A DNA stretch of 64,000 bases from Sycobia sp. Sy_11 (GCA_018907035.1 JACCIC010000065.1:124001-188000), one strand, 5' to 3'; shown: positions 36,640 through 46,790, numbered from the stretch's first letter. Numbers and translations: made by a program. Notes: a model not told the origin generated them from the sequence alone.

Positions 36640-37268
36640 CTGCAATGAAACTATCAGCCCATTAATAGTTTCAGCCGGTCAAGCGCACAATTTTATGAAT
36701 ATGGCCGATATAAACCTTTTCTACTGCGAGCGGGTGCCCCGATGTTCGGCATGTGCGATCGCCAACCTTTCCGCAAAGGGACGCTTCGTTTAGAATTAGT
36801 TTATAACGTGGGAGAAAGGTTTTCTGAGGTTGAGCCCTGTCTCAAGTCCGAGTGGACTTCTCCCCCTCCCCCGTCGAGTCGCTTTTCCGTGGTGTAAAAT
36901 ATAAGCGAAACACTTACTTCGCTTTCGACCTTCAGCCGAATCGCTTCTGCTGGATTACGCTCCGCCGTCGTAATCGTTGTCGTTTTTAAGTGTATATTTT
37001 AGTTTATTTTTGTCTTTGTCTTTATTCGTGTGTAGATTGTTTTGGAATGTATTGTGCGTGACTTTGCGTTTTATATGTGTGGATTGCGCGTAGATTGTGT
37101 ATAGCAGTTTTATATTGTTATAGGTTTATATGCCATTAGTGTTTAATAAATAGATTAAGTAAATTTAAAACTAATTTCTAGACCCTTTATTAATCATACC
37201 CAAACACACATTCCCCCGACGTAAGTACGAACTCACTTTTCTTCTTTTTTTTGTAATTGTTAAGAACA
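36431..37268 (+). repeat. 3' LTR of BEL/Pao B
   Basis: 838 bp. It matches 29656-30865 in its first and last parts but lacks about 400 internal bases. It contains a (CT)n tract (36600-36638). Confidence 0.88.
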
Positions 37269-37533
37269 CATTTGTCGGTTGACTTTTGCAATTTCGTTAT
37301 TGCGAATATAAACGATTAAATTTTTTCGGTAAAATAAAATATAATATTAATAAAAAATTTTTATCGAAACAAAATAAAATTATTTTTTTTTATTTAAATT
37401 TTAATCAAATTTAATCATTTATATTAAATGCCCCACACTTAGCACCAAATCATTTTTAAACATTAAAATTTAAACCTATACGATATAATCTATAAATTTA
37501 ATAAAATATTTATATATTTCTTTCCTTACAGTT

Positions 37534-38052
37534 TTAATCGCTGTCAATGCTAGGATCTTCGGAGTCGGTGGCGGTGTAGATTTCTTCGTCTTCCAATCTA
37601 GCGGCGACTCTTCTGGCTGCTCTACGATGTAGTCGCCTATTTTCCTGGCGGCGTTCCTGGGCTGCCGGACTTCGCTGGTTAAAGAGGATTCGATAGCCGA
37701 TTTTATTTATTTCCGCCATGCCGAAAATAATGTCCACTGGTTGGTCTGGTATTATGGCGAAATTACTAACTCTTGTCTTTTCTTTGCAGGTGTATTCTAC
37801 CTCAAGCGTGTATGTGGATACAACGTTGACGGGATCAACGGTGTATAACGGGTCCCGGTTAAGATGGAGAACCGCTTCCCTGTATACACGGTGAGCACCA
37901 CTTCGTTCAAGTATCCTGCCGATTTCTGCCGAAGTCGTGGTCCTCAGTGTCCCAGTATTGATGAGTGCATGGAATGGCATTCCATAGCACTTGATGGGAA
38001 CACTGAGTTCCAAGAATTGACGGCAGAGCTCTTGTTCGAGAGGGTGCTGCAT
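37534..38052 (-). CDS. retropepsin-like accessory protein of Gypsy 1, Asp replaced by Asn
   Basis: The ATG at 38052 opens 172 codons without a break. A retropepsin-like pattern is visible: a flap-proximal active-site loop reads ALINTG (residues 29-34) instead of (A/L)xDTG, and the second hydrophobic-Gly landmark is DIIFGM (107-112). The tail (from about 130) is Arg-rich and then very acidic (DEEIYTATDSEDPSIDSD). It lies downstream of the integrase, in the position of a third ORF, while the same element has a separate true protease with DTG in pol at 40123-39611. It may be a protease-derived binding protein rather than an enzyme. A single-base GAT to AAT change in this decayed copy is the alternative, and the next copy in the genome would tell. 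Confidence 0.6.
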   Translation of the reverse strand: MQHPLEQELCRQFLELSVPIKCYGMPFHALINTGTLRTTTSAEIGRILERSGAHRVYREAVLHLNRDPLYTVDPVNVVSTYTLEVEYTCKEKTRVSNFAIIPDQPVDIIFGMAEINKIGYRILFNQRSPAAQERRQENRRLHRRAARRVAARLEDEEIYTATDSEDPSIDSD

Positions 38053-38109
38053 GTTGACTGAACTCTTGGGCCTCTGGTTGGCCCTTATATAGTGGATTCA
38101 TGGTGTTAT

Positions 38110-38700
38110 CTTATCTAGATTGTTGTATCTTTTACGTAGATCCTTAATGTGAATATGTTTAATAATTTTACCATTATTATCTTTTAGATCATATATAACT
38201 GGCGATACCTTCTTGAAGATAGTATACGGACCCAGATACTTTCGAGCTAACTTTGCGTTAAACGCATCTATTTTGTTCGATAAATCGTGTGATCGTTTAT
38301 AAACGTAATCGCCGATTTGCGGGTTCCATTTTCGACGGTTTTGATCATAGTAATATTTTTGTTTTTGAAAACTCCGATGTAGTTGGCTTGGTACAAGTTC
38401 TATTGTCTCTTGTATTTTTTTGATTCGATTCTTGGCTTAATATTACAATTTTAACCAAATTTTTGGACAAGAGGCCCGGGTGCTCTTAATTCTCTTCCAA
38501 AATTTATGTCAGCGGGTGTAAATCCCGTCATTTCGGACGTAGCAGTATTATACGCAAACTGTAGCTCGTGCAAATAGCAATCCCATGTTCGTTGATTTTT
38601 CTCTATGTATTGAGAAATCATGGTTTTAATTACTTTGTTCGCTCTTTCTACAGGATTACACTGTGGCGTACGGTGGCGTTTTTCGATGAGTTATTCCGGA
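38110..38700 (-). pseudogene. Gypsy 1 integrase, C-terminal half
   Basis: The minus strand, with frame changes, reads SKSGITHRKTPPYA, then NPVERANKVIKTMI (catalytic Glu helix), YLHELQFAYNTATSEMTGFTPA and the C-terminal RNA/DNA-binding domain (YYYDQNRRKW; KYLGPYTI; YDLKDNNGKI). The zinc-binding region and the first two catalytic Asp segments are missing, lost in the deletion near 38750. The identity is clear from the Gypsy integrase NP(V/A)ER and GLTP-like landmarks. Confidence 0.82.
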
Positions 38701-38755
38701 TTTTGACAGCATTTCCGTAAATTCTTTTGACACGAATTGTCTTTGACACGAAAGT

Positions 38756-39600
38756 CTAATGTGTGTAGAATATGCTTATATAATCTTCCATTAATGATAC
38801 AAAAATCTGGGTAGTTTTCAGGATCGCTCTCCACATTTTTGTATATTTTTTTGTACCAATCTTCTGTTTTAAGTGTAATTGCTTCGACAGACCGTTTTTG
38901 TCTACAATATGTCCTAAATATTTTAGACTTGAGCGGGCGAAATGGCATTTATCTGGATTGGGCTTTAATTTCGCTATTCTTAAACGGTTGAAAACATCTT
39001 TTAATTTTTGTAAATGCTCCTCGAACGTAGACGAGACTACTACGATGTCGTCTAGATATGCAAATGCATACGGAGCCATTTCTGGAGTTATCACTCTGTC
39101 TAAGAGTCGTTGGAATGTAGCCGGTGCTGAATGTAGGCCAAAGGGCATTACGTTGAATTCATATAGTACTTTTCCGGCGACGGTAAAGGCAGTGACAGGA
39201 CGGCTTTCTAGTGTTAAAGCTACTTGCCAATATCCATTTTTTAACTCTAATGTGGATAGATATCGGGCTCCTCGTAGCTTGTTTAGTGTAGCATTAATTT
39301 GTGGCAGAGGATAAGCGTATTTCTTTGTAACTTTATTTACCTTTCTGAAGTCCACGCAGAATCGTGCTTTTCAGTCTTTCTTTTTTACAATAACGACCGG
39401 TGAACTCCACGGACTGCTTTACGGTTGAATTACGTTTTCGCTTAGCATTTTATCAACCTCCTGATTGATAATTTCTTGCACGGCCGGATTTCTTGGCCGA
39501 TATTTTTGTTTAATTGGTGTTTTTTCTTCTACAACAATTTCGTGCTGTAGTAGCGGAGTAGGACCTTTGATAAAGTTAAATTTATCCATTTCTGTTTTTA
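38756..39600 (-). pseudogene. Gypsy 1 reverse transcriptase
   Basis: The frame 39355-38756 has MDFRKVNKVTKKYAYPLP, LELKNGYWQV (usually the catalytic LD; here Asp reads as Glu), FNVMPFGLHSAPATFQRLLD, the YLDDIVV catalytic box and LGHIVDKNG, which are Ty3/Gypsy RT landmarks. The N-terminal part (39600-39360) is present but full of stops. After the RT a deletion joins it to TEDWYKKIYKNV...LHTLDF, so RNase H is lost. LELKNGYWQ and the stops make it inactive. Confidence 0.88.
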
Positions 39601-39610
39601 AAAACTTTTC

Positions 39611-40123
39611 TTATCTCTGACGTTCGGTTGGATTTAAATTCTGTAGACAGTACGGTGTTCCAATTGTACATACTTGATGTATTTGGTCGTCTGATGATTT
39701 TTTTATCTCACGGTTATTTAATATTATATGGATCTCGAGTTTTTTAAGAGTATCCATACCTAAGAGCATAGGATGGCTCAATCCGTTCATTACTAGGAAT
39801 TTTTGTTGGAATCTTTTTCCTTGCACATATATTGGTCCATAAATATTTCTTCCAAAGCTTATTTCTGAGCTATTTGCCAAGACTGCAATTCAATTATTTG
39901 GCTCAGTATGCTATCCGAATTTCATACAAACTTCACTCAGTTGTTCACTCACATAGGAACTTACCGAACCCGTATCCAAAAGGGCTGACACTCCGTAATC
40001 ACCAATTATCACTCTTACAAAATGTCTGTTGTCGGTTTCTATTTCTAATTGTTGTTGTTGGGCCGAGCTAGGTTCGGTGTGGGCTCGACCTTCCTGGCGT
40101 TGCCCGACGGGTGGCATTTGCAA
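39611..40123 (-). pseudogene. Gypsy 1 aspartic protease
   Basis: The two frames 40123-39911 and 39880-39611 together give a retropepsin: GVSALLDTGSVSSYV (active-site DTG), then GPIYVQGKRFQQKFLVM and HPMLLGMDTLKKLEIHI (second hydrophobic-Gly landmark). A frame change between 39911 and 39880 breaks it. It would cut Gag-Pol during maturation. Confidence 0.85.
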
Positions 40124-40486
40124 TCACAGGTATACACATTATCACGACCGCAATATGAACAAAAGATTTTTTGCTGGTTTGTGTACTTGAAGCGATCGTG
40201 GCCCGTTTGTTTGCATTTCCAGCAGCACTTAGTTCGGTCGTACACTGTAGCAATTTTATTGTTATAATTATGTACTCGGATCTCCGGCATTCTTGATTTA
40301 TATTCTGGCGTAGAAGTGTGAATTTTCGTAATTTTCTATTTTTGACACTGTTTTTTAGTTTCCAGATATTCTTCTACGTGTTAAACGATATCTGATGTTG
40401 TTGTGACGTCATCAATACGAATATGTAATCTATATTCCGCGAGCATATTGTAGTACATCGTTTCGGTTTTTTGTTCTTCTGTAAAA

Positions 40487-40522
40487 CCTCCTCGACGTCT
40501 CATTAGTGAGACGTCGAGGAGG
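40487..40522. repeat. perfect fold-back palindrome in Gypsy 1 gag
   Basis: Arms of 16 bp (40487-40502 and 40507-40522, CCTCCTCGACGTCTCA and its exact complement) flank the loop TTAG. Confidence 0.95.
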
Positions 40523-41106
40523 AACTAGAATGCACGGATGTCCTCATTAGATTCCTGTACACGGTTATGAATCTGTCGATCTAGATTTCGACGTTCGCTA
40601 GATGATAAATAAACTTTTCTTAATCCTTCTTCTAATTCCGAAAACGTTTTAAAATTTGAGGCATAATTTCTATGCTACAATTGTGCATCACCTCGCAATA
40701 GTTCCGGGAATCCATTCAAAATTTGCTGTTCGGATAAATTATATGCTCTTTTTAACTCATGGATCCTTTCGAGGAAAGAGTGTAGGTTTTTGCCATCAAA
40801 GTGACAATTCCACTTTCTCATTTGGTCCATCACTTTGGCGTTTTCTTGCACAGCAGTTGATTGCTGTACATAGACAGTAGCGGGCGGAGTCCTAAAAGGT
40901 GTGTTCGCAGCTGGATGTACCACGACTGGACTGGACGTTGATGCAGCTGCTTGTTGATTTAAGAATTGTATACGTAATTGACGAAATTCTTCCTGAATTT
41001 CTTCAAGATCTTGAGTTCGATTCATATCTTCGTCGAAGTCTTTTTCATCTTCTGGTTTGCCGAAAAAGAGCTCCGGGTGAGCCCGTACATATGAAATTAT
41101 TAGGAG

Positions 41107-42377
41107 TGTGAATAAGTCTTTCCCGTTTTTTGTAAGAGATGGCGCCACCAATACTGTGCGAGTATTCAATGGTTACATATGTCATAATCAAAGCTTATTC
41201 ATATGTCAACAATTCCATACTAACACATTAGTTAAAATTTTTTCGCATCATAAATTTTTGATATCGTGAAAATGTCGAAATTTGAGCCGAGTCGACGTCA
41301 TTTGCGGGAAGTTTCACTTTATTGGTTCAATTTGAAGAAATCTGCTGCCGAGACGCATCGATTGCTTCAGGAGGCTTATGGAGAAGGTTGTGTCGATGAC
41401 TCAAGTGTTCGCGGATAGTTTCGACGCTTCAAAAGCGGTGATTTCGACGTGGAAGACAAGGAGCATTCCGGGCGGCCGCAAATCTTTGAAGATCGAGAAT
41501 TGGCGACTTTGCTTGATGAAGATTCTTGTCAAACGCAAAAAGAACTTGCTGAAGCATTGGGAGTTGACCGAACAACCATTTCCAAGCGTTTGAAAGCCAT
41601 GGGAATGATCCAAAAGCAAGGAAATTGGGTGTCGTACAAACTGAAGCTGAGAGACGTCGAACGGCGTTTTTTCACTTGCGAACAGCTGCTTCAGCGACAT
41701 AAAAGAAAGGGTTTTCTGCATCGTATCGTGACTGGCGATGAAAAGTGGATACGTTACGATAATCCGAAGCGAAGAAAATCATGGGGACTACCCGGCCATG
41801 CATCATCATCGACGGCCAAGCCAAATATTCATGGCGCCAAGCTCATGCTCTGTATATGGTGGGACCAGCTAGGTGTGGTTTACTATGAGCTTCTGAAACC
41901 GAATGAAAGGATCACAGGCGAGGTCTATCGACGACAATTGATGCGTTTGAGCCGCGCACTGCGAGAAAAACGGCCACAATACTCCGACAGGCACGACAAA
42001 GTTATTTTGCAACATGACAATGCTCGCCCACATGTTGCACCGCCGGTGAAAACATACTTAGAAACGCTCCAATGGGAAGTCCTACCCCACCCGCCGTATA
42101 GTCCAGACGTTGCTTCGTCCGATTACCATCTCTTCAGATCGATGACGCATGGCCTGGCTGACCAGCACTTCCATTCCTACGAGGAAGCCAAAAAATGGGT
42201 GGATGACTGGATAGAGGCCAAACCGGTCGAATTTTTTCGCAACGGGATTCGTATGTTGCCAGAAAGATGGGAAAAAGTTGTAGCTAGCGATGGCCAATAC
42301 TTTCAATAATTCATTTGTAACCATTTTTTCACAATAAAGGCTCAAAATTTGAAAAAAACGGGAAAGACTTATTCACA
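41107..42377 (+). mobile_element. mariner element B, nearly intact
   Basis: Terminal inverted repeats are identical over 25 bp, starting TGTGAATAAGTCTTTCCCG at both ends. TA follows on the right (42378-42379); the left flank reads AG, so one duplicated TA has changed. It sits inside the Gypsy 1 gag, whose reading frame resumes on the other side. Confidence 0.93.
41272..42309 (+). pseudogene. mariner transposase, full length but for one stop codon
   Basis: From ATG 41272 to TAA 42307-42309 there are 345 codons, the usual mariner length, in one frame with a single lesion: TAG at 41416-41418 where mariners have Trp before FRRFKSGDF. The N-terminal helix-turn-helix DNA-binding region (residues about 1-110, with LGVDRTTISKRLKAMG) is followed by WVPHEL-like text (WVSYKL) and the D,D34D catalytic core: TGDEKW, HDNARPH and SDYHLF. 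HPPYSPD precedes the last Asp. The enzyme cuts and pastes the element at TA. The mauritiana-like branch seems most likely from the text. Mariner A is a far older relative. The start is fixed by length and by the family N-terminus. Confidence 0.92.
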
Positions 42378-42848
42378 TACCTGATAATTTTTGTCGCAAA
42401 TACGCTTTCGTACCTTCTATAGGTAAATTATTTTTAGCAAGTTCTCGTTCGATTTGCTCTTTTATTAATTTATAGATCCAGCTTACACGCGGTTTTACCA
42501 TTGCAGCAAGATTTTAATTTTATACAAAAAAAATATACTGTGTAATATTTTTAATTTTTCTGGAATGGAGAAAATAATTTCTTTTATTTCATCTATCAGA
42601 AAACTATTATTTCAGTTTTCTATTTTCAAAACGATTAATTTTAAATAAATTTCGATTTGTGTTACTTCGTGCTTCGGCTCAACCCGCCTTAGCACCTAGT
42701 CGCTCAGCCCACCACTAGGCTCTTTTCACACAAATCGAAAAAATACGGTCTTTTATAAACAATTAAAAAATTTCCGCTTAAAGAAATTATTCTGTAATTT
42801 CAGAAATAATACACTTTATTCAAATGTAAATTTTTCGGATTTATAATA

Positions 42849-42869
42849 CTAGTCCCTGTTCGGCCGCCA
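42849..42869 (-). promoter_or_regulatory. primer binding site of Gypsy 1
   Basis: Directly after the LTR end CGTTACA the minus strand reads TGGCGGCCGAACAGGGAC, close to the tRNA-Lys-type priming sites of retroelements. It starts with TGG, pairing to a tRNA CCA end. Confidence 0.8.
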
Positions 42870-43527
42870 TGTAACGTTCCTATTCCCCTCGGGATAGCCT
42901 ACGCGGTATTTTCTCAGGGTAGTTTGAGAGGGGAGGAAGTTTTTCAGGATCGGACGGCGGATCAGGAAAAATAATTATTTTAGAGACACAGTATATTTTT
43001 AATAACAGTAAAAATATAAGTTTATTCAAAAGAATCAACTCCTCTATCTATAGGATGCTGCAACAAATAAAGAAACACAAAATAATTAATAACCGGTAAT
43101 TTACAGCTAGATCTATATATATTTATCTAAACTAGTTTCGCGCTATTTTGCGCAGTTTTATAATATCCGGCGCTATTTACCGCACGGATACCCGGTGTTA
43201 TTTTCCACGCGGGGAAATTACAAGATGTATCAGGATGATTTTAAATGGGATAAAAACAAGGTAAATTTAACTCCGCTGATATTTTGAAGAGCGCCTCGCA
43301 ACCAGGATCAAGAGTTAAGGGGAAAGTTGATTTAGTTGGGATAAGTAAACGGTTGGTCTTTTGAGGAGCGCCTCGCAACCAAGATCACGTTTACTTAAGG
43401 ATAGGTAAAATTATTAGCGGTCTGTCTTTTGAGGAGCGCCTCGCAACAGAGATCAAGCTAATAATTTCGGAAAAATAAGTAAGAGAACGGATAAGTAAAC
43501 GGCTTGTCTTTTGAAGAGCGCCTATTC
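42870..43527 (-). repeat. 5' LTR of Gypsy 1, start missing
   Basis: It matches the first 620 or so plus-strand bases of 7428-9128 and holds three complete stem-loop units (43267-43318, 43343-43396, 43408-43467) and the start of a fourth. At 43528 the LTR stops abruptly and accessory-ORF sequence begins, so U3 and the TATA box are gone. Confidence 0.85.
43267..43527 (-). promoter_or_regulatory. stem-loop array, third LTR copy, with compensatory change
   Basis: Unit C pairs AAATTATTAGC (43408-43418) with GCTAATAATTT (43457-43467). The homologous unit in the other two LTRs pairs AAATTATTAAC with GTTAATAATTT. Both arms changed together. Confidence 0.75.
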
Positions 43528-43777
43528 GAATTCTCCACTGCTGCCCGCCGTCTTTCACGTGGAATACCCGTACACCAGACGGGATCTGTACTTTTAGACC
43601 GTTTGGAATCTTGATAGTTCTCGGCCGAGTCTCCACTTCAATTTTAATAAATTGGAAGGTTTCGGCCGGATTTGGCGGCACTATTATACGATGGGTGGTC
43701 CACTTCCATGATCCACTTCCCCCGTGGAGAGTGAAACGCGGGTAGAGAAAAAAAATCGGTCGAAACATGCTGCGCAA
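43528..43777 (-). pseudogene. accessory ORF fragment with IPSGVR...QWRIRI module (copy 1)
   Basis: The minus strand reads protein-like from about 43760: a basic start, SWKWTTHRIIVPPNPAETF, then TIKIPNGLKVQIPSGVR, VFHVKDGGQQWRIRI. It is cut at 43528 by the truncated LTR. The 128-codon frame continues into LTR text that is not part of the protein. It is clearly related, over about 55 residues, to the next ORF on the same strand (44340-43844). I recognise no family. Its place between Gypsy 2 integrase remnants and an LTR suggests an accessory gene of this Gypsy lineage. Confidence 0.5.
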
Positions 43778-43843
43778 AGATCGAGAGAAAAAAAATAATA
43801 GAAAGAAAAAAACAATATCAATAGAAAAGAAACAAAACAGCTG

Positions 43844-44340
43844 TTACGGCGTGGGCTTGCCAACGTACTTCACGGCTCTCGTCCGTGGATCAATCCGAAT
43901 CCGCCACTGCCTGGTGCCTTGTGTCGCCCTGTACTCCCTCACGCCTGACGGGATTGTCATCTCTAAACCGTTCGTAATTTTTAGTCGAATCTGCCGCGGT
44001 TCTGCCTTGATGACAATGGGCTTAAAACCCTCGATCGGATTCAGTGGCATACGGAAGGACGTGTCCCGTTTCCGAAATTGTACTGATGGTAAATCTATGA
44101 TGGGCAGCGAGAATTGCAGTGAACGGTTGTGTTGCATTTCTAGCGCCTATAGCACTGATTTGTTTGTCGGTTGGTAATGGAGCGTCGGATTGACCGTGCT
44201 GGCTTTTAGTGGCTCCGGAAAGTAAGGCTCGTCGATTGCCGTCGATCCGAAGTACGGGGTGTCTTGGTTGTCTAATCATTTCTCGAACTGTTCGTACAAT
44301 TCGGCCGCCGGCTCAATCTGCTCCATTGTCAGCGACATGT
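43844..44340 (-). pseudogene. accessory ORF with IPSGVR...QWRIRID module (copy 2)
   Basis: From an ATG at about 44338 the frame (MSLTMEQIEPAAELYEQFEK) has two stops, near 44277 and 44150. It is then open from 44137 to 43844: FKPIVIKAEPRQIRLKI, NGLEMTIPSGVREYR, QGTRQWRIRIDPRTRAVKY. The full protein would be about 165 residues, soluble, with an acidic N-terminus and a beta-like C-terminal module. Shared landmarks with copy 1 are NP..xF, (R)xI+(I/V)xNGLx(M/V)xIPSGVR and QWRIRI. The same ending is echoed in the ORF at 29508-28675 (RRFHMRIDPKTG). Function unknown. Confidence 0.55.
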
Positions 44341-44344
44341 TTAC

Positions 44345-45140
44345 TACGGTACTGTTAAATAGCAACTAACAATAATTTAAATTTAAAATACTAATTTATT
44401 TTAAGGATACGTATTGTTTACCCCATTGTCCGAAGCTCATTCGCCTTGTTTTCGGCGTACCGAACGTTTTCTCTCTCCCTTAGTAGAATCATACGTTCTA
44501 GTTCGACGTCTAGATAGGGGAGATGCGCGAAGCGTTCGGGATAGATACTCCAGATTGCTTGCAGACGTACGCAATCCGTTTATTTTTGGCCTCTAGGTGT
44601 AAGGCCTAGAAAGGCCTAGAAAATTCTTGTCTTCTCTCATCGTCGGTGAGTGCCCAAGTCCAAACAATTCTCATTTTGCTACTTTTACCCCTATCAAATC
44701 CAATTTTGAAATGTGCGTTCTCCATCGCGAAACCCGGTTATATTTGAACGCGAAAAATACTCTTCTCTCTCTCGATTTTGTTCAACGTATTTTTACAATT
44801 ATTTACAGTGACTATATTTATTTGTCTATCATTACTTTCGTATTTCACGGTATTTACAATTATAGACTAGTTTATATAACAATTTAATATTTTAAATTTA
44901 CAAGTAGTTGATTTATCTTAGATATAATATATAAACGTATATAACTATATGCTTATAAATCTACTTTTGTATAAATAATTATTTTATATTATTTAATATG
45001 GATATATGGATAAATATATTTAATATGCATTTTTTCCGTAATTTTATTATCGGTCCCTCTAAGGTTGAACATAACTGGAGAAACTTTTCCTATCATATCA
45101 TATCATATCATATCATACTTCATATTATAATCATAATAAT
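44345..45140. other. Gypsy-derived and AT-rich stretch
   Basis: The minus strand at 44600-44400 has Arg/Ser-rich text (SRTLRASPLSRRRTRTYD) that may be the tail of another accessory ORF. The rest is AT-rich with an ATATC pentamer repeat at about 45088-45115. No gene is supported. Confidence 0.35.
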
Positions 45141-45570
45141 TTATAAAGACAAAGCGTGTTTTTGTTTGTACACGATAACGGAAAAAACTACTGAACCGAT
45201 TGTTCTGAAATTTGACATATAGATTTTATATTATCTTGGGAAGGACATAGGCTATATTTTTTTTGAAAATCATTTTACTTTCATCAATAAATTAAGTTAA
45301 TGGGTTTAACAGTCAGTTTCACCAGCGGCCACTACGTGGCGTCTTGAATCACGAACATTATCTCAAAGTAGTCCAATTAAAGTATTAATACCAGGCCAGC
45401 TTAAACGAATGTTCATATTCAACTTTGGGATTCATATCCTAAAGAAGGTGTAACGTTAGTCGGTTCGGTTACCCCTTTTTTTGTTCTTCAGGTTAATTTA
45501 AAACTACTGACACCTAATGGATATCTTTTAATTTTTGTAAATTTTATTTTCTCTTACGTGGGAAAACCTG

Positions 45571-45596
45571 TCTCTCTCACTCACTCTCTCTCTCTT

Positions 45597-45685
<89 letters not shown>

Positions 45686-45710
45686 TTATCTCTCTGTCTT
45701 TCTTTCCCCT
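45571..45710. repeat. (CT)n/(TGTC)n microsatellite
   Basis: A CT run passes into TGTC tetramers. Confidence 0.95.
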
Positions 45711-46339
45711 TCTCTTATCAAATGGTTCTGTATGCCAAATCATACTGAATATAATTTATGACGACAAATTATATTATTGTTTTTATACATTCTATTAACT
45801 TCAGAATTGTGACAAGAAACTGTTTTTTTAGTTTGAACAAAAGAAATGATAGCAAAATAGGGTTCTTTACTAACAACCTCGAAACTATGTGTTACTGACA
45901 GATTCTTGAATAATTTTAAACATCTAATATTAACTTAATATGTAAGAATAAAGGCGGCTAGGCGAGTTTTAGCGAAATGGTGCATTATTTTTTGTCAAAA
46001 GAAAACTAAAATCTTTTATTTATTATTTGGGTATGAATAAGAAAAGTAATGTAATAATGATTTTTGTAAATTCTTATTTTCGGAAAAGGTTTTCTCCTCG
46101 ATTTTTTCCAAATAGTTTTTCGTGGAGTTTTCCCTTTTCCCCAGAATTGTTTGAAACCTGGGCGAATGCGGAAATAAGAATATTATTTTTGTAAGAAACG
46201 AAAGCCGCTCGATTCTTAGTGTTTATTTTATGTTATATAATAAAAAATTTATATTATATTACATTTCATACTGTTTAGATTTAGAATTATTAAATGATTG
46301 ATATATAGTATTTTAAGTTTTTATAGTTAAGTATCGTTG

Positions 46340-46790
46340 TAAATAACGAGGCCTATGGTGACTAGGATTACCACGACCTAGCTCGGACTGTGCATGGGTT
46401 CGCCCATGGCCTGGAAGCCATATGTGCGGGCCGGGTATATCCGAGGCTCGAGACTATTCTTTCCGAATAGACGTGCACGAGAAAATGTATTGAAAAAACT
46501 CGTGGCTGTGAAGGCTATAAACCTCAACGTAAATGTGTTGTTGAGGTTCTCTGAGCGAAGCCGTGCAGAGCCCGAAGTCGCGCGCCCAAGTATATATATA
46601 TGGTATATTGTGTTCGGAATCGGCGAAGGACCGTGGTGTTCGATGCCCTTTTTTTCATGGGGCAAGCAATGTATAAAGTAAGCTATCGAGACTCGAGCGG
46701 CATTTTTTTGCGTCAGCTTTCCAACTGTACACATCGTCGTAATAACATTATTAATAAAGTTCCTTGTGCTTTGCATTTATATTTTAACTT
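46340..46790 (+). repeat. GC-richer LTR-like block
   Basis: A moderately GC-rich block with a TATA-like TATATATATGG at about 46590 and AATAAA at about 46752-46757 some 160 bases downstream, the spacing of a promoter plus polyadenylation signal in an LTR. No terminal repeats or target duplication were found. Confidence 0.3.

Larger units (their letters stand above)
29656..37268 (+). mobile_element. BEL/Pao retrotransposon B
   Basis: LTRs start TGTTCAGACTACC at 29656 and 36431. The 3' LTR ends AAGAACA at 37268, giving TG...CA ends. CATTT at 29651-29655 and 37269-37273 is a clear 5-bp target duplication. A candidate primer site (TGGTGCCCCGGGTGAGG) starts at 30870 and a purine-rich tract precedes 36431. 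It sits inside Gypsy 1 in the opposite orientation. Confidence 0.92.
40045..42502 (-). pseudogene. Gypsy 1 gag, split by a mariner
   Basis: Gag begins at ATG 42502 (MVKPRVSWIYKLIKEQ) and is interrupted at 42378 by mariner B. It resumes at about 41105 (LIISYVRAHPELF) with an acidic, then Gln/Pro-rich segment and a capsid-like KWNCHFDGKNLHSFLERI. A TAG at 40677-40679 replaces a likely Trp, and further stops follow. The nucleocapsid at 40290-40045 has CWKCKQTGHDRFKY, a CCHC knuckle whose last Cys is Tyr, and a second Cys-rich stretch. Gag would package the RNA. Confidence 0.82.
25253..43527 (-). mobile_element. Gypsy-type retrotransposon 1, carrying three nested insertions
   Basis: Reading leftwards on the minus strand: 5' LTR (43527-42870, its start lost), primer binding site, gag, protease, RT, integrase C-terminus, accessory ORFs, polypurine tract, 3' LTR (28787-25253). 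It is interrupted by a mariner (41107-42377), a BEL/Pao element (29656-37268) and a solo LTR inside its 3' LTR (25419-27298). Without these the element would be about 7.5 kb. All coding regions carry stops, shifts or deletions. Confidence 0.85.
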
